64,000 bases of DNA, from NCBI RefSeq assembly GCF_008086045.1, contig NZ_VSEY01000031.1:104510-168509 (forward strand), written 5' to 3'. Positions 16,945 to 25,527 of this stretch are shown here, in pieces (position 1 is the first letter of the stretch; each line of letters starts with the position of its first letter). A program made the translations under genes and the position numbers. The notes under the pieces are model-generated. The model ran no database searches. It was not told the DNA's origin and saw only the letters and a program-made list of their open reading frames with translations. Source of the DNA: Nonomuraea sp. PA05 (GTDB lineage Bacteria > Actinomycetota > Actinomycetes > Streptosporangiales > Streptosporangiaceae).

Positions 16945-18204
16945 GTGAGCGATCAGCCCTACGGGGTGCACTCCGAGGTGGGCGCCCTGCGCAAGGTCAT
17001 CGTGCACCGGCCGGACCTGTCGCTGCGCCGGCTCACCCCGTCCAACAACCACGAGCTGCTGTTCGACGACATCCTGTGGGTGGAGCAGGCACAGGCCGAG
17101 CACGACGCCTTCGTCCAGGTGATGCGCGAGCGCGGGATCGAGGTGTACCACCACCACGAGCTGCTCGCCCAGGCGCTGGAGGCGAGCTTCGAGGCCAAGC
17201 AGCGCGCCGTCGAGCACGCCGTCACCCATCTGACCGTCGGCCCTGCCCTGGTGGACGGCGTCCGCGAGACCCTGGCCGGATGGAGCGGGGACAAGCTGGC
17301 CAGGCACCTCATCGGCGGCCTGACCAAGGAAGAGTTCGGCGTGGCCGACCTGGACGGCCGCTCGCTGGTGGCCGCCTCCTGCCACCCGCGCGAGTTCATC
17401 CTGCCCGCGCTGCCCAACTCGCTCTACCAGCGCGATCCCGCTGCCTGGCTGTACGGCGGGGTGTCGCTCAATCCGATGTACTTCCACGTCCGGCTGCTGG
17501 AGACGATGAACCAGTCCACCATCTACCACCACCATCCGATGTTCGCCGGCGAGGACTTCGGCTACTGGTACCCCTACGCGGGCGAGGACGACCGCTTCAA
17601 CGAGGAGTCCTACGGCAACGCCGCCATGGAGGGCGGCGACATGATGCCCATCGGCAACGCGACGGTGGTGATCGGGATCAGCGAACGCACCAACCCGCGC
17701 ACGATCGAGCATCTCGCCATGTCACTGTTCGCCGCGGGGGCCGCCGAGCGGGTCATCGCCGTGGAGGTGCCCAAGGCCCGCTCCTACATGCACCTGGACA
17801 CCGTCTTCACCTTCCTGGACGCCGACAAGGCCAGCGCCTTCCCGCCGTTCCTGGAAGCGGCCGTCGCCTACAGCCTGCGGCCGGGCGACAAGAGCGGCAC
17901 CCTCGACGTCCACCGCGAGCCGGGCCTGCTTCCGGCCCTGGAGAACGCGCTGCGCATCCCGCGCCTGGACATCGTGCCCACCGGCGGCGACGACTACCAG
18001 CAGGCCCGCGAGCAGTGGGACTCCGGCAACAACTTCTTCGCCCTGGCCCCGGGCGTGGTCGTCGGCTATCACAAGAACCAGTTCACCAACCGCAAGCTGC
18101 GTGAGCACGGTGTGGAGGTCATCGAGATCGAGGGCTTCGAGCTCGGCAAGGGCCGCGGCGGCACCCACTGCATGACCTGCCCCATCCAGCGCGATCCCGT
18201 CTGA
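16945..18204 (+). CDS. arcA: Arginine deiminase
   Basis: A 419-residue guanidino-group-modifying enzyme that hydrolyses arginine to citrulline and ammonia. The N-terminus VHSEVGALRKVIVHRPDLSL and the FDDILWVEQAQAEHDAF stretch are characteristic; catalytic residues are visible in EGGDMMPIGNATVVIGISERT-like sequence (Glu/Asp), in the His of the SYMHLDTVFTFLD strand, and the nucleophilic Cys in GRGGTHCMTCPI near the C-terminus. Full family length. GTG start with an AGAGAGG-like ribosome binding site upstream. It is the last gene of the nhaC-arcD-arcA operon; arcB and arcC are not in the window, so the cluster may serve ammonia production for acid resistance or citrulline supply rather than ATP generation. 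Confidence 0.94.
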   Translation: MSDQPYGVHSEVGALRKVIVHRPDLSLRRLTPSNNHELLFDDILWVEQAQAEHDAFVQVMRERGIEVYHHHELLAQALEASFEAKQRAVEHAVTHLTVGPALVDGVRETLAGWSGDKLARHLIGGLTKEEFGVADLDGRSLVAASCHPREFILPALPNSLYQRDPAAWLYGGVSLNPMYFHVRLLETMNQSTIYHHHPMFAGEDFGYWYPYAGEDDRFNEESYGNAAMEGGDMMPIGNATVVIGISERTNPRTIEHLAMSLFAAGAAERVIAVEVPKARSYMHLDTVFTFLDADKASAFPPFLEAAVAYSLRPGDKSGTLDVHREPGLLPALENALRIPRLDIVPTGGDDYQQAREQWDSGNNFFALAPGVVVGYHKNQFTNRKLREHGVEVIEIEGFELGKGRGGTHCMTCPIQRDPV

Positions 18205-18294
18205 ACGAAATTCCCCATGAACCAGCAAGTAGGCGCTTACGGTGAGGTTCGCAGCCCTCCCTCACCCCACGGCTTCGCGGCCGGAGAGGATGTC

Positions 18295-18899
18295 ATGCGC
18301 CACCTGACCGTCTTCGACCTCGACGGCACCCTCGTCGACTCCCCGCGCGCGATCGTGGAGACCTTCACCGCCGCGTTCGGCGCGCTGGGCGTCACCGCGC
18401 CGGAGGCCGCGGCCATCCGCGCGACGATCGGGCTGCCGCTCGAACGGGCCTTCGGCGGGCTGCTGGGCGTCTCACCCGATGACGAGCTGGTGACGGGCGA
18501 GGTGAGCTGCGCGGCCTGGGCGTCACCTCGGCCGTGGCCACCAGCAAGTTCCACGCCGGCGCCGAGGCGTTGCCGCGTGCGGCCGGGCTGCGCGAACGGT
18601 TCGCGCTGGTGGTGGGCGCGGACGAGGTGGCCAGGCCGAAGCCGCATCCCGACTCGGGAGAGCTGGTGCTGCGGACCCTGCGGGTGACGGCCCGGGACGC
18701 CGTGGTAGTAGGTGACACCGTGCACGATATTCACATGGCCCACGGCGCGGGCATGCGCTCGATCGCCGTCACGTACGGTGTCCAGAGCCGCGACGAGCTG
18801 GCCGCCGCCGCGCCCACCGGGTTCGCCGGTTCCTTCGGCGAGGTCGTCGCCCAGCTCACCACCGCCTTCCGCCCCACGCCTGAGGGGGTGGCGAGATGA
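18295..18899 (+). pseudogene. Broken HAD-superfamily phosphatase (PGP-like) with internal deletion and frameshift
   Basis: The first part (ATG 18295, GGAGAGGA ribosome binding site) gives FDLDGTLVDSPRAIVETF, the HAD nucleophile/acid motif, through LLGVSPDDELVTGE. The remaining motifs, LRGLGVTSAVATSKFHAG, then PKPHPDSGEL and VVVGDTVHDIHMAHGAGM, are in another frame from about 18505 to 18899. About 40 residues of the cap region expected between them are missing, and the total of 605 bases is not a multiple of three. Phosphoglycolate-phosphatase-like proteins are about 215-225 residues. The gene is either decayed or damaged by sequence error; its end overlaps the next start (ATGA). Confidence 0.75.
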
Positions 18900-19402
18900 C
18901 CGGACGCGACCCCCACCAGCCGCCCGCCGCCTCCGAGACGGTGACGGGCGGGCGGGCGCTCGACTGGCTGCTGGCCATCGCGGGCGGCGTGCTGCTGACC
19001 CTGATGACGCAGGCCAACGCCGTGCTGGCCCGCCACACCGACGCCTTCTACGCCTCGTGGGCCGCGCACGGGGTCGGCGCCGTGGTGGCGTTCGCCCTGG
19101 TCCTGCTCTTCGCCCGGCGCCGCCCCGCCCCGATCCCGGACGCGGGCAGGACGCCGCTCTGGTTCTACCTGGGCGGCATCCCCGGCGCGCTCGTCGTCGT
19201 CCTGTCCGCCGTCGCCGTCAACAGTGAGCTGGCCCTGGCGGGGACGATCGCCCTGATGCTCACCGGCCAGGTGGTCTTCGGCACCGCCGCCGACCACCTG
19301 GGTCTGCTGCGCACCCCCAAGCGCCGCGTCACGGGCACGGACCTGGCGGTCGCCGGGTGCGTGCTCGCCGGCAGCGTGCTGATCGTGCTCGGCGGAGCGT
19401 GA
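18896..19402 (+). CDS. YdcZ (DUF606)-family small multidrug/metabolite-type transporter, first half
   Basis: 168 residues with four or five hydrophobic helices and the YdcZ/DUF606 pattern (LLTLMTQANAVLARHTDAFY near the start, then AGTIALMLTGQVVFGTAADH). Such proteins are relatives of the drug/metabolite transporter superfamily and often occur as adjacent pairs thought to form a heterodimer; here the partner starts 4 bp downstream. The ATG overlaps the end of the broken HAD gene. Substrate unknown. Confidence 0.7.
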   Translation: MTGRDPHQPPAASETVTGGRALDWLLAIAGGVLLTLMTQANAVLARHTDAFYASWAAHGVGAVVAFALVLLFARRRPAPIPDAGRTPLWFYLGGIPGALVVVLSAVAVNSELALAGTIALMLTGQVVFGTAADHLGLLRTPKRRVTGTDLAVAGCVLAGSVLIVLGGA

Positions 19403-19406
19403 CGCC

Positions 19407-19868
19407 GTGCTCTTCTTCGTTATTCTCGCGCTGGTCAACGGCGTGCTCATCGGCGCGAGCCGCACCATCAACGGCCAGCTCAGCACCCGGGCGGGCGCGT
19501 TCAGGGCCTCCGTGTGGAACCACGTGGTGGGCTTCGTCTTCCTGAGCGCCGTCCTGCTCGTCCTGCGCGTGTGGCCGGACCTCACGGACGTGCCCGTCGC
19601 CGCCTACGCGGGCGGCGTGATCGGCGCGCTGTTCGTGGCCGTCAACAGCTACGTGTTCCCGAGGCTGGGCGCCATGAGCGCGTCCGTGCTGGTGATCAGC
19701 GGGCAGGTGCTGTCCGCCGTGGTGATCGACTGCGTCCAGCAGCGCACGCTGCCCGCGCCGATCAGGATCGCCGGCGTGGCGCTCGTGCTCCTGGGGCTCA
19801 GCCTGCCCCGCCTAACGGCCCGTCTCCGGCAAAGGGAGATCAGCAAGTGCCCAACAGAGAAGAAGTGA
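19407..19868 (+). CDS. YdcZ (DUF606)-family small transporter, second half
   Basis: 153 residues, five predicted helices, with NGVLIGASRTINGQLSTRAG and a central SYVFPRLGAMSASVLVISGQ that match YdcZ proteins. The start is a GTG 4 bp after the first YdcZ gene, so the two are co-translated and probably pair in the membrane. The C-terminal tail overlaps the GTG of the questin-oxidase-like fragment. Transport substrate not deducible. Confidence 0.7.
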   Translation: MLFFVILALVNGVLIGASRTINGQLSTRAGAFRASVWNHVVGFVFLSAVLLVLRVWPDLTDVPVAAYAGGVIGALFVAVNSYVFPRLGAMSASVLVISGQVLSAVVIDCVQQRTLPAPIRIAGVALVLLGLSLPRLTARLRQREISKCPTEKK

Positions 19869-20055
19869 TCGACGAACTACTGAACGACCGCACCTACCAC
19901 ATCGAGTTCAACGGCCATCTGACCAACCACGCCAAGCACGCCGTCGTCGCCCTGGCCGCCGGGATCAGGGCGTACTACGACGCGTACGCGAAACTCACCT
20001 CCTACGGCTCCGGCCTGGAGGCGCCCAAGCCGGACCAGCACGTCACCGAGGCCAA
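19847..20055 (+). pseudogene. 5' fragment of a questin-oxidase-like gene
   Basis: A GTG with an AAAGGGAGA ribosome binding site starts EEVIDELLNDRTYHIEFNGH, LTNHAKHAVVALAAGIRAYY and DAYAKLTSYGSG, which resembles the N-terminus of questin-oxidase-like (DUF4243) proteins (H-x-E-F-N-G-H-L-T-N-H then V-x-A-L). Those proteins are several hundred residues long; here similarity stops after about 65 residues, with a short loss after VVALAA, and unrelated sequence follows. A truncated relic. Confidence 0.6.
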
Positions 20056-20226
20056 CTGCTGGAGGCGGGCCTGGACCGGCTCTCGTTCACCGAGCACGAC
20101 GTGACCACGCCGGTGGGCGCCACCTACCGGGGCTCCGGCACGCGACGGACGTGTGCGCCGTGGCCGTGGTCAGGGCCGGGAAGAGCATGGAGGCCGAGCT
20201 GCGCGACATCCTGCCCGGCGTCCGCA
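20056..20226 (+). pseudogene. Internal fragment of a Fur1/UPRT-type uracil phosphoribosyltransferase
   Basis: From CTG 20056 the frame reads LLEAGLDRLSFTEHDVTTPV then GATYRGSGT; after a frameshift near 20145 the next frame reads DVCAVAVVRAGKSMEAELRD and ILPGVR. These match consecutive segments of eukaryote-like uracil phosphoribosyltransferases (V-T-T-P-T-G...Y-x-G, then V-x-R-A-G-x-S-M-E). There is no start, and the phosphoribosyl-binding part that should follow is absent because the next gene begins. It is a clear relic fused to the preceding fragment. Confidence 0.65.
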
Positions 20227-20233
20227 CCTCGGG

Positions 20234-21034
20234 TCATGACTCGCCGGGCTCGAGCGCCTCAAGGACAAAAGCCACAAACCCAACCTTGCCCTCGTAATCG
20301 GGATACTCGTCAGGGAACAGCTCACGGGCCGCCGGATCGACCTGCGGCTCGTCGAGGACCGCGACCCGGAAACCAGCGGCGGCGAACGCGTCGATCATCG
20401 CGTGCAGCGGCCGACGCCAGAACGTCATCGGGTACGACTTCCCGCCGAACGTCCACTCGTCGGTGAAGCTGGTGGTGGAGAAGTAGCTGGGCCGGGGAGG
20501 GGGCTGGCTCACGTGATCCACGTACGGGTGGTGCACCGACATGATGAGCCGCCCGCCCGTCCTGAGCACACGGCGGATCTCGGCCAGCGCCGGCCCCCAG
20601 TCCTTCAGGTAGTGCAGCACCAGCGACGCGACCACGTCGTCGAAGGAGCCGTCGTCGAACGGCAGAGGGTCGCGCAGGTCGGCGAGGCGCAGGTCGGCGT
20701 CGTCGCCGAGCCGCCGTCTGGCCAGCGCCAGCATCCCGGCGCTGAAGTCGGTGGCGGTGACGACGGCGCCGCGGTCGCGCAGCGCGGCGGCCAGGGGGCC
20801 CGAGCCGCAGCCGACGTCCAGGACCCGGCGGCCGGAGACGTCTCCGGCGAGTGCCATGATGGCGGGGCGCGCCCAGTACGCGTTCATGATGTTGTTCTCG
20901 GTCTCCGCCGAGTACGCCTCGGCGAAGGCGTCGTAGTTGTTCACCTGGGCCGGATCCACGGGCCCGGTGGCGGCCGAGACCCATGAAGGATGCCCGGTGG
21001 TCACGTGTATGTCGGCTGAGCGTTCCATCGTCAC
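20234..21034 (-). CDS. Class I SAM-dependent methyltransferase
   Basis: 266 residues with the Methyltransf_11 core: motif I VLDVGCGSGPLAAAL near residue 70, VTATDFSAGMLALARRRLG (motif II acid), LPFDDGSFDDVVASLVLHYL and IRRVLRTGGRLIMSVHHPY. The N-terminus NNYDAFAEAYSAETENNIMN is typical of small-molecule methyltransferases. The GTG at 21034 follows an AGGGT; an ATG six bases later is equally possible. The gene stands alone between the decay zone and the divergent lyase. Substrate unknown. Confidence 0.85.
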   Translation of the reverse strand: MTMERSADIHVTTGHPSWVSAATGPVDPAQVNNYDAFAEAYSAETENNIMNAYWARPAIMALAGDVSGRRVLDVGCGSGPLAAALRDRGAVVTATDFSAGMLALARRRLGDDADLRLADLRDPLPFDDGSFDDVVASLVLHYLKDWGPALAEIRRVLRTGGRLIMSVHHPYVDHVSQPPPRPSYFSTTSFTDEWTFGGKSYPMTFWRRPLHAMIDAFAAAGFRVAVLDEPQVDPAARELFPDEYPDYEGKVGFVAFVLEALEPGES

Positions 21035-21095
21035 ACCCTAACGATCACTACCGCGACATACCCGGGATATACCGCACGTCCCTACATTTGCGCGC

Positions 21096-23846
21096 ATGTC
21101 TGCCACGTGGCGGCGACTCGCCGTCCTCATTCTGCTCTCCGCGTTCCTGGTGCCCGCCCCTCCGGCCGCCGCTGCGGCACTGTCCGACGCGGGCTTCTTC
21201 GGCAGGTGGACGTCCGGCGCCTGGACGGTGGGCCCGCGGCTGAACTACGCGCTGACGGACCTGAAGCCCGTGGAGACGGCGGTCAAGGCGGGCAACTACG
21301 CGCTGGCCAAGCAGCGACTGCTGGATTACTACCGCGCGCGCCCCGCCATCGAGGCCGGGAGCTTCTCGCACACGACGTGGCCGGGCGCGATCGAGCTGAC
21401 CGCCGACCACATCTGGACGCTCGGCTCGGGCGAGGTCTACGTCAGGACGCTCACGTTCGGCCCGGGAGAGACCACGGTCGCGGCCGACGTCACCAGCAGC
21501 ATCAACAGCGGTAAGTCCGGATTTTTCCTGATGAGCCGCTACAAGGATCCGGTGATCGCCCTCATCAACAGCAGGAGCAAGGGGTCCGGCAAGCCCGCCC
21601 TGCGGCTGACCCTGGCCGACGGCTCCACGCGTACGCTCAACCCCTCGCACGACACCTACATCTGGGCGGCGCATCCGGCCGGCGTCTACGGCGCCAAGTA
21701 CTCCATGCAGGTCAGCGACCAGGGCGCGGCGGCGTTCAGCGACGAGACGCGCAAGGCGTACCTGCGCTTCGACCTCGACGGCGTCACAGGCGTGAAGAAG
21801 GCGGAGCTGACACTGACCGGCTCGGCCGACTCCGCGAAGGACCTCATGCTGTTCGGCAACGCCGAGACCTTCGACGAGGCCACCCGCACCTGGTCCAACA
21901 CGGTGCAGAACACCTTCTCCTGGGAGGGCGACCCCGGTGGCTTCGACTGGAAGCTGCCCGCCGGCGCCGACATGGAGTACTTCTACCAGTTGCCCCGCTT
22001 CTACTTCGCCGGCCCGCTGGCCCTGGAGTACCGCAAGACCGGCGACGAGCGGTACGCCCGCACGCTGATCGGCCTGATGACCGACTTCATCAAGGACGCC
22101 GACGGCTACGACGCCGACCAGGGCGCAGGCTCCTACCCGGGCAACCTGCACGCCGCCCGCCGCCTGCACAACTGGATCGCCGCCTACGAGATCCTGCGCA
22201 AGAGCCCGTCACTGACGGCCGAGGCCAACACGGCGATCCTCAAGACGATGAACCGGGCGGGCCTGTACCTGCAGGTGAACGTGAACGGCACGCCGAACAA
22301 GATGCAGTCGCAGAAGATCACGCTGCTGCACGCCTCGGTCTACTTCCCCGAGTTCCGCGTCGCGCCCGCGTGGCGCACCAACGCCGCCGGCTTCCTGTCG
22401 GCCCAGCTCAGCGACTCCACCTACGCCGACGGCGGCTACAAGGAGTCCACCGACGCCTACCTGCGGGGCTATCTGAGCCAGTACGTGGACGTCGTCGCCT
22501 TCATGCGGCGCAACGGCATCACGTTCACCGCCACCGCCAAGCTGCGGCAGCTCGGCCGCTTCCTCATGGACCAGAGCTACCCCAGCGGGTACGGCCCGGC
22601 CTACGGCGACAGCGACTCCCTCGACCTGCGCGGCACCCTGCAGAAGCTGGGCGAGCTGCTCGGCGACCCCGAACTCCTCTACGTCGGCACGTCCGGCAAG
22701 TCGGGCCAGAAGCCCGCGCACACCTCGGCGCTCTACCCGGACACCCGGGTCGCGATCTCCCGCTCCGGCTGGACCGCCGCCGACTCCCACCTGCGGATCA
22801 ACGCCGACCGCGGCAACCACAGCCACCCGGACGAGCTGGCGATCACCGCCTACGCCTACGGCCGCCCGCTCCTGCCCGACATGGGCACCTTCACCTACAG
22901 CACCGACGCCCGCTCGAAGTGGCTGCGGGCCACCACCGAGGCGCACAACACGATCGAGATCGACGACCAGGCGCAGACCTCGACCGCGGCCGGCGGGATC
23001 TCGCACCTGATCGGCAACCCGGCCTTCGACCTGATCGGCGCGAACACCGAGAGCTCCGCCGGCGTCCGCCACGAGCGTTCCGTCCTGTCGCTGCACTCGA
23101 GCCTGTGGGTGGTCTCCGACCGGCTCAAGCCCGCCGACAGCGCCAAGGAGCACCGCTACGAGCAGAACTGGCATCTCGCCCCCGCCGCCGACCCCGCGCT
23201 CCGCGCCGGAACGGAGGCGACGACAACCGCCTTCCCGGCGGGCGCGAACCTCACGATCGTCCCCGCCGACCCCGGCGAGGTGGCCTCCAGCCTGCGGGAC
23301 GGCTACTACGCGCCGCGCTTCTACTCGGTGGAGAACGCGAAGTACGCCTCCTACGTCAGGACGGGCAAGGGGCAGACGGCCTTCGACACCCTCCTGGTTC
23401 CGTCCAAGGGCGCGGCCGACACCTCGGTGACGGTGGAACGGCTGCCGGTGGCCGGCGCGGAGCCGTACGAGGCGACGGCGCTGAGCCTGAGCGGCGGCGC
23501 GGGGGTCTACTACAAGTCGTGGGCCGCGAAGGCGCCGCGCACGTTCGGCTCCTACGCCTTCGACGGCAAGCTGCTGCACGCCGATGCCGGGTCGATCGTG
23601 ATGGTGGACGGCTCGTCGCTCGCGCGCGACGGCGTGACCCTGGTCAAGGCGCCGGCCCCGGTCGCGGACCTGGCCGTGACGTTCGGCGCGGACGGCACCG
23701 TGCGCATCGACGGCAGCGGGCTGACCGCGAGCACCGACCCGGCCGAGGCCATCGCGATCTCGGCGCCGGACGCCACCAAGGTGGTGCTCAACGGCGTGGC
23801 CGTGCCCTTCGAACGCGCGGGCTCCCTCGTCTACGCCGCCGCCTGA
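21096..23846 (+). CDS. Secreted heparinase II/III-family polysaccharide lyase
   Basis: 916 residues. A signal peptide covers residues 1-26 (LAVLILLSAFLVPAPPAAAA). Next come an N-terminal heparinase-like region, a DNRLRE/CBM96-like beta segment near residues 175-285 (KAYLRFDLDGVTGVKKAELT), an alpha/alpha-toroid about 290-540 (YPGNLHAARRLHNWIAAYEI, typical of alginate/heparin lyases), and the Heparinase_II_III beta-sheet domain from about 555 (RGNHSHPDELAITAYAYGRP, with His in NHSHPDEL and EAHNTIEID). It should cleave an anionic polysaccharide outside the cell by beta-elimination. There is no ribosome binding site; TACATT at 21083-21088 lies seven bases before the ATG, suggesting a leaderless transcript. 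It is divergent from the methyltransferase. Confidence 0.87.
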   Translation: MSATWRRLAVLILLSAFLVPAPPAAAAALSDAGFFGRWTSGAWTVGPRLNYALTDLKPVETAVKAGNYALAKQRLLDYYRARPAIEAGSFSHTTWPGAIELTADHIWTLGSGEVYVRTLTFGPGETTVAADVTSSINSGKSGFFLMSRYKDPVIALINSRSKGSGKPALRLTLADGSTRTLNPSHDTYIWAAHPAGVYGAKYSMQVSDQGAAAFSDETRKAYLRFDLDGVTGVKKAELTLTGSADSAKDLMLFGNAETFDEATRTWSNTVQNTFSWEGDPGGFDWKLPAGADMEYFYQLPRFYFAGPLALEYRKTGDERYARTLIGLMTDFIKDADGYDADQGAGSYPGNLHAARRLHNWIAAYEILRKSPSLTAEANTAILKTMNRAGLYLQVNVNGTPNKMQSQKITLLHASVYFPEFRVAPAWRTNAAGFLSAQLSDSTYADGGYKESTDAYLRGYLSQYVDVVAFMRRNGITFTATAKLRQLGRFLMDQSYPSGYGPAYGDSDSLDLRGTLQKLGELLGDPELLYVGTSGKSGQKPAHTSALYPDTRVAISRSGWTAADSHLRINADRGNHSHPDELAITAYAYGRPLLPDMGTFTYSTDARSKWLRATTEAHNTIEIDDQAQTSTAAGGISHLIGNPAFDLIGANTESSAGVRHERSVLSLHSSLWVVSDRLKPADSAKEHRYEQNWHLAPAADPALRAGTEATTTAFPAGANLTIVPADPGEVASSLRDGYYAPRFYSVENAKYASYVRTGKGQTAFDTLLVPSKGAADTSVTVERLPVAGAEPYEATALSLSGGAGVYYKSWAAKAPRTFGSYAFDGKLLHADAGSIVMVDGSSLARDGVTLVKAPAPVADLAVTFGADGTVRIDGSGLTASTDPAEAIAISAPDATKVVLNGVAVPFERAGSLVYAAA

Positions 23847-23875
23847 CCTCAAGCACCGGGAGCCGCCGCCTGACC

Positions 23876-24349
23876 TCAAGGCTCCAACCGGGACTCGAAC
23901 CGGACCGTGACCTGGCCACCCGCCGAGGCCAGCCTGTCCAGCCCGGCGCTGACGACGCCGAGCCGGACCAGGCCCGGGTCGGGCACGGTCTGGCCGAGAT
24001 CGTCGTAGTAGACGGCGATCATCCCGTTCGACGGCCAGAAGTAGACCTCGCCAGGGACGGGATCGCGCACCGCGGCCCCGTCCCTGGCCGTGATGGCCTG
24101 CGGCAGGCGCCCCACCTTGGCCTGCCCCCACGCGTCCGTCAGCCGAAGGGTCAGCGGCAGCATCGCGGCGAACTGCCGTGACGGAGGCGTGCCGGTGCCG
24201 GCGTGGCCGCCGACCCGCAGCACCAGAGCCGTCCCCGCGGTGACGGCCGCCTGCGGGCGGGTGGTGGGCGGAGGCGCGCACCCGGCCAGGACGGCGGTCA
24301 GCAGAGCGCAGGCCAGGCGGCGGAGCCGGGCGGTCACAACGTCGGTCAT
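23876..24349 (-). CDS. Lipoprotein with cyclophilin-like fold
   Basis: 157 residues beginning MTDVVTARLRRLACALLTAV with a lipobox LAGC, so exported and lipidated. The mature part resembles small cyclophilin-like fold proteins: residues PSRQFAAMLPLTLRLTDAWG, then GEVYFWPSNGMIAVYYDDLG and a C-terminal PGLVRLGVVSAGLDRLASAG strand. The family lacks a proven activity; a ligand-binding or peptidyl-prolyl role at the outer face of the membrane is possible. It is divergent from the MmyB-type regulator (102 bp gap). Confidence 0.7.
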   Translation of the reverse strand: MTDVVTARLRRLACALLTAVLAGCAPPPTTRPQAAVTAGTALVLRVGGHAGTGTPPSRQFAAMLPLTLRLTDAWGQAKVGRLPQAITARDGAAVRDPVPGEVYFWPSNGMIAVYYDDLGQTVPDPGLVRLGVVSAGLDRLASAGGQVTVRFESRLEP

Positions 24350-24390
24350 GGCGTCCAGCACAGCCGAGCGGGCCGGGGCTGGGGAGTCAC

Positions 24391-24420
24391 TGCTGATGGG
24401 TGTACTGACAGTGCATCCCA
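24391..24420. promoter_or_regulatory. Candidate operator between the lipoprotein and the MmyB-type regulator
   Basis: The 102-bp divergent gap contains ACTG-A-CAGT, a perfect odd palindrome, flanked by imperfect GGGTGT and GCATCCC arms. It is a plausible binding site for the adjacent XRE-family regulator; no convincing -35/-10 pair could be assigned. Confidence 0.35.
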
Positions 24421-24451
24421 CGCCGCGCCCGGACCAGCGTACGGTCAAGGC

Positions 24452-25318
24452 ATGGACAACCGGTCCGAAGTGCGCGAATTCCTCACCTCGCGCCGCGCCA
24501 AGATCACGCCCGCGCAGGCGGGGCTGCCCGTCGCCGGGCAGCGCCGCGTCCCCGGGCTGCGCCGCAGCGAGGTCGCCGCCCTGGCCGGGATGAGCGTGGA
24601 GTACTACGCCAAGCTCGAACGCGGCCACCTGGCGGGCGTGTCGGCCGGCGTCCTGGACGCGCTGGCCCGCGCCCTGCACCTGGACGACGCCGAACGCGCC
24701 CATCTGCTGCGCCTGGCGCGCGAGGCCGACGGCAGCAACGCCATCCTGCGCCGCCGCCGGCCGAAGCAGCCGGTGGCACGCCCCGGCCTGCAGTGGATGC
24801 TCGACACCATCACCACCGCCCCGGCCATCATTGGCAACGACCGGTCGGATCTGCTGGCCGCCAACCACCTCGGCCGCGCCCTGTACTGCGACGTCCACAC
24901 CGACCCGGCCCTGCCGCCGAACTTCGCCCGCTTCACCTTCCTCGACGGCGCCGCCCGCCGCTTCTACCCCGACTGGGACCTGGCCGCCGACATGACCGTG
25001 GCCAACCTGCGCACCGCCGCCGGGAAGGACCCGCACGACAAGGGCCTGCACGACCTGGTGGGCGAGCTGTCCACCCGCAGCGACGACTTCCGCCGCCGGT
25101 GGGCGGCGCACAACGTCCGCACCCACGGCACCGGCGTCAAGCACTTCCACCACCACGCCGTCGGCGATCTCACCCTCACCTACGAGAGCATGGACCTGCG
25201 GGCCGACCCCGGCCTATCGATGACGATCTACGCCGCCGAGCCCGGCTCCCCCTCCGAGGACGCGCTGCGGCTGCTGGCCTCCTGGGCGGCCACCCGGCCG
25301 CCCGCCGAGACCCGCTGA
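24452..25318 (+). CDS. XRE-family transcriptional regulator with MmyB-like ligand domain
   Basis: 288 residues. Residues 10-75 form a helix-turn-helix (RVPGLRRSEVAALAGMSVEY, YAKLERGHLAGVSAGVLDAL), and residues 105-270 form the MmyB-type sensor region (WMLDTITTAPAIIGNDRSDL, LAANHLGRALYCD, FHHHAVGDLTLTYESMDL). Members are common in actinomycetes and control nearby oxidoreductase or transporter genes, probably binding a hydrophobic ligand. It may regulate the divergent lipoprotein or the downstream transporter. Start chosen at the ATG giving the conserved EVREFLTSRR N-terminus. Confidence 0.9.
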   Translation: MDNRSEVREFLTSRRAKITPAQAGLPVAGQRRVPGLRRSEVAALAGMSVEYYAKLERGHLAGVSAGVLDALARALHLDDAERAHLLRLAREADGSNAILRRRRPKQPVARPGLQWMLDTITTAPAIIGNDRSDLLAANHLGRALYCDVHTDPALPPNFARFTFLDGAARRFYPDWDLAADMTVANLRTAAGKDPHDKGLHDLVGELSTRSDDFRRRWAAHNVRTHGTGVKHFHHHAVGDLTLTYESMDLRADPGLSMTIYAAEPGSPSEDALRLLASWAATRPPAETR

Positions 25319-25467
25319 CCGCGGGAAGGTCCGGGTCAGGGGCCTGTGCGGTGAGCAGAGCAGCAGTGCCCCTTGCCGAGCAGGCCGCCCGGTAAACCAG
25401 CAGCCCGCCGGGAACAGTGCGGCCCACCGGCCGGGTTGAGCCGTACAGCACGACGAGGAGAACCACC

Positions 25468-25527
25468 ATGCCGACCACTTCGCCCGTCATCCGGGTCAGC
25501 GACGTCCACCTGCGCGACCACCGGTGA
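25468..25527 (+). CDS. 19-residue leader ORF coupled to the transporter
   Basis: An ATG behind a strong GAGGAG ribosome binding site encodes MPTTSPVIRVSDVHLRDHR and stops at TGA overlapping the GTG of the transporter (GTGA). It is either a leader peptide that couples translation or the truncated start of a lost upstream gene, since IRVSDVHLR looks like the first strand of a globular domain. Bases 25319-25467 show nothing else. Confidence 0.35.
   Translation: MPTTSPVIRVSDVHLRDHR

Noticed and set aside
22209..24281. Long minus-strand open frame antisense to the heparinase-like lyase
   Set aside because: Low-complexity R/G/A sequence with no motif; the plus-strand protein has clear domains and signal peptide.
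24203..24451. Longer N-terminus for the MmyB-type regulator
   Set aside because: Upstream in-frame codons overlap the divergent lipoprotein gene and translate to low-complexity sequence; the ATG at 24452 gives the conserved start.
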